From Synechococcus sp. CC9616 (GTDB lineage Bacteria; Cyanobacteriota; Cyanobacteriia; PCC-6307; Cyanobiaceae): a DNA stretch of 64,000 nucleotides. Location: contig NZ_KI911558.1 of assembly GCF_000515235.1 (NCBI RefSeq), positions 711,490 through 775,489 on the forward strand, read 5' to 3'. The translations under genes and the position numbers were made by a program. Positions 63,020-64,000 of the stretch are shown here, one piece after another (the first letter of the stretch is position 1; every line of letters starts with the position of its first letter). Below the pieces are notes generated by a model, which was not told where the DNA came from, made no database searches, and saw only the letters and a list, made by a program, of their open reading frames with translations.

Positions 63020-64000
63020 GTGAACAGTCGCTATGACCCCTCCTCACTGGAGAAGCGCTGGCAGAGGCTCTGGAATGAGAAGCAGATCGACCAAACACCC
63101 GATGGGAACACCGATCAAGCCTTTTATGCGCTCTCCATGTTCCCGTACCCATCGGGAAGCCTGCACATGGGCCATGTTCGCAACTATGTGATCACCGATG
63201 TGATCGCCCGTGTGCGTCGGATGCAGGGTTTTGCCGTGCTGCACCCCATGGGATGGGATGCCTTCGGATTACCAGCAGAAAATGCTGCGATCGAACGCAA
63301 TGTGGATCCCGGCGACTGGACGGATCAGAACATCGCCCAGATGCGGGCTCAACTCGATCGCCTAGGCCTCTCGATTGATTGGGATCGTGAGCAGGCGACC
63401 TGCCACAGCGACTACTACCGCTGGACCCAGTGGCTGTTCCTTGAATTGCTTGAAGGAGGGCTGGCCTATCGCAAAAACGCCACTGTCAACTGGGATCCAA
63501 TTGATCAAACCGTTCTGGCTAATGAACAGGTCGACGCTGATGGCAAGTCATGGCGATCTGGAGCCCTGGTGGAGCAACGCCAACTGAATCAATGGTTCCT
63601 GCGCATCACCGATTACGCCGAGGCTCTTCTCAAGGATCTCGATCAGCTCGACGGCTGGCCTGAACGGGTTCGCACCATGCAGGCGAACTGGATCGGACGT
63701 TCAGAAGGTGCCGAAATCAACTTTGCGGTTCGCGGGCACGACAGCGCCTCAATCACGGTGTTCACCACCAGACCAGACACCCTGGCTGGAGCAAGTTATG
63801 TGGTTTTGGCGCCAGAGCATCCACTTGTCGATGCTCTGCTGGATCCTGCACAGGAGGCTGCTGTTCGGACATTTCAAAAGGATGTCGCACGCCTGAGCAG
63901 CCTGGAACGCACCAGCGACGACAGACCTAAGCATGGCGTTCCGATTGGTGCCTCAGTCACCAATCCACTCAACGGTGATGAACTTCCCGTTTGGATTGCC
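63020..64000 (+). CDS. leuS: Leucyl-tRNA synthetase, N-terminal part (3' end outside window)
   Basis: Class Ia synthetase charging tRNA-Leu. GTG 63020 starts a frame open to the window end (327 codons). Residues 5-14 ([10 protein letters not shown]) and [16 protein letters not shown] with the HIGH-type motif HMGH at 49-52 are diagnostic. The editing (CP1) domain begins near residue 225 with the conserved [21 protein letters not shown] stretch visible in part. The gene would normally be over 850 residues. GC content is back to the level of the core genome. Confidence 0.96.
   Translation, partial: MNSRYDPSSLEKRWQRLWNEKQIDQTPDGNTDQAFYALSMFPYPSGSLHMGHVRNYVITDVIARVRRMQGFAVLHPMGWDAFGLPAENAAIERNVDPGDWTDQNIAQMRAQLDRLGLSIDWDREQATCHSDYYRWTQWLFLELLEGGLAYRKNATVNWDPIDQTVLANEQVDADGKSWRSGALVEQRQLNQWFLRITDYAEALLKDLDQLDGWPERVRTMQANWIGRSEGAEINFAVRGHDSASITVFTTRPDTLAGASYVVLAPEHPLVDALLDPAQEAAVRTFQKDVARLSSLERTSDDRPKHGVPIGASVTNPLNGDELPVWIA

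Overview
The window is a chromosomal segment of a marine picocyanobacterium, most likely a Synechococcus-type strain. This is inferred from gene content: allophycocyanin B (apcD), a CCB-type cytochrome b6f assembly factor, cyAbrB, PxcA, a Psb32-like TPM protein, HemJ, cyanobacterial Hfq, and B12-dependent MetH with CobN and CobU. Genes are tightly packed, several convergent pairs overlap at their 3' ends, and no rRNA, insertion sequence, integrase or CRISPR array is visible. One tRNA, an elongator Met(CAU), lies at 2314-2387 on the minus strand.

Layout. 1-8.2 kb: the 3' end of a UPF0182 membrane protein, a 2-Cys peroxiredoxin, tRNA-Met, a LysM/M23 peptidase, then a minus-strand run trmL-cobU-pxcA-TPM-TerB, small DUF genes and cyAbrB. 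8.4-20.7 kb: CCB factor, LptC-like lipoprotein, metG, an FAD oxidoreductase, an RNase II/R-type enzyme with rpsR and rpmG, pheT, an RlmD-type methyltransferase and apcD. 20.7-21.6 kb: an unexplained gap of about 900 bases between two convergent genes, rich in dyads. 21.6-28.9 kb: an RHH-J-domain fusion, DUF3370 protein, small sigma factor, Ap4A phosphorylase, SpoIID protein, SDR and small conserved genes. 28.9-37.3 kb: metH, ilvE, cobN. 37.3-43.4 kb: a long minus-strand run of unknown protein, PHP, hemJ, FeS-BCP-type photolyase, small secreted protein, uvrC and flavin reductase. 43.5-50 kb: coaD, coiled-coil protein, dacB, DUF4330, DUF1995, cysteine desulfurase, dapF, hfq.

The most unusual locus is 50-63 kb. 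An AT-rich block sits between hfq and leuS and carries a single giant minus-strand gene of 3872 codons. Its product has no signal peptide, beta-sandwich-like modules, a PA14-like domain, an EF-hand-type loop, an Asn/Ser-rich linker and nine C-terminal RTX calcium-binding repeats. It looks like a type I-secreted giant surface protein (adhesin or motility class, in the general style of SwmB). No secretion genes are nearby. AT-rich non-coding flanks of about 850 and 600 bases surround it.

Other points worth a second look are an FeS-BCP photolyase that lacks all four expected cluster cysteines, an RHH-J-domain fusion started from TTG behind a perfect Shine-Dalgarno, a DapF with an 80-residue acidic/basic tail, a short coding minisatellite in the M23 peptidase, and two strong terminator hairpins.
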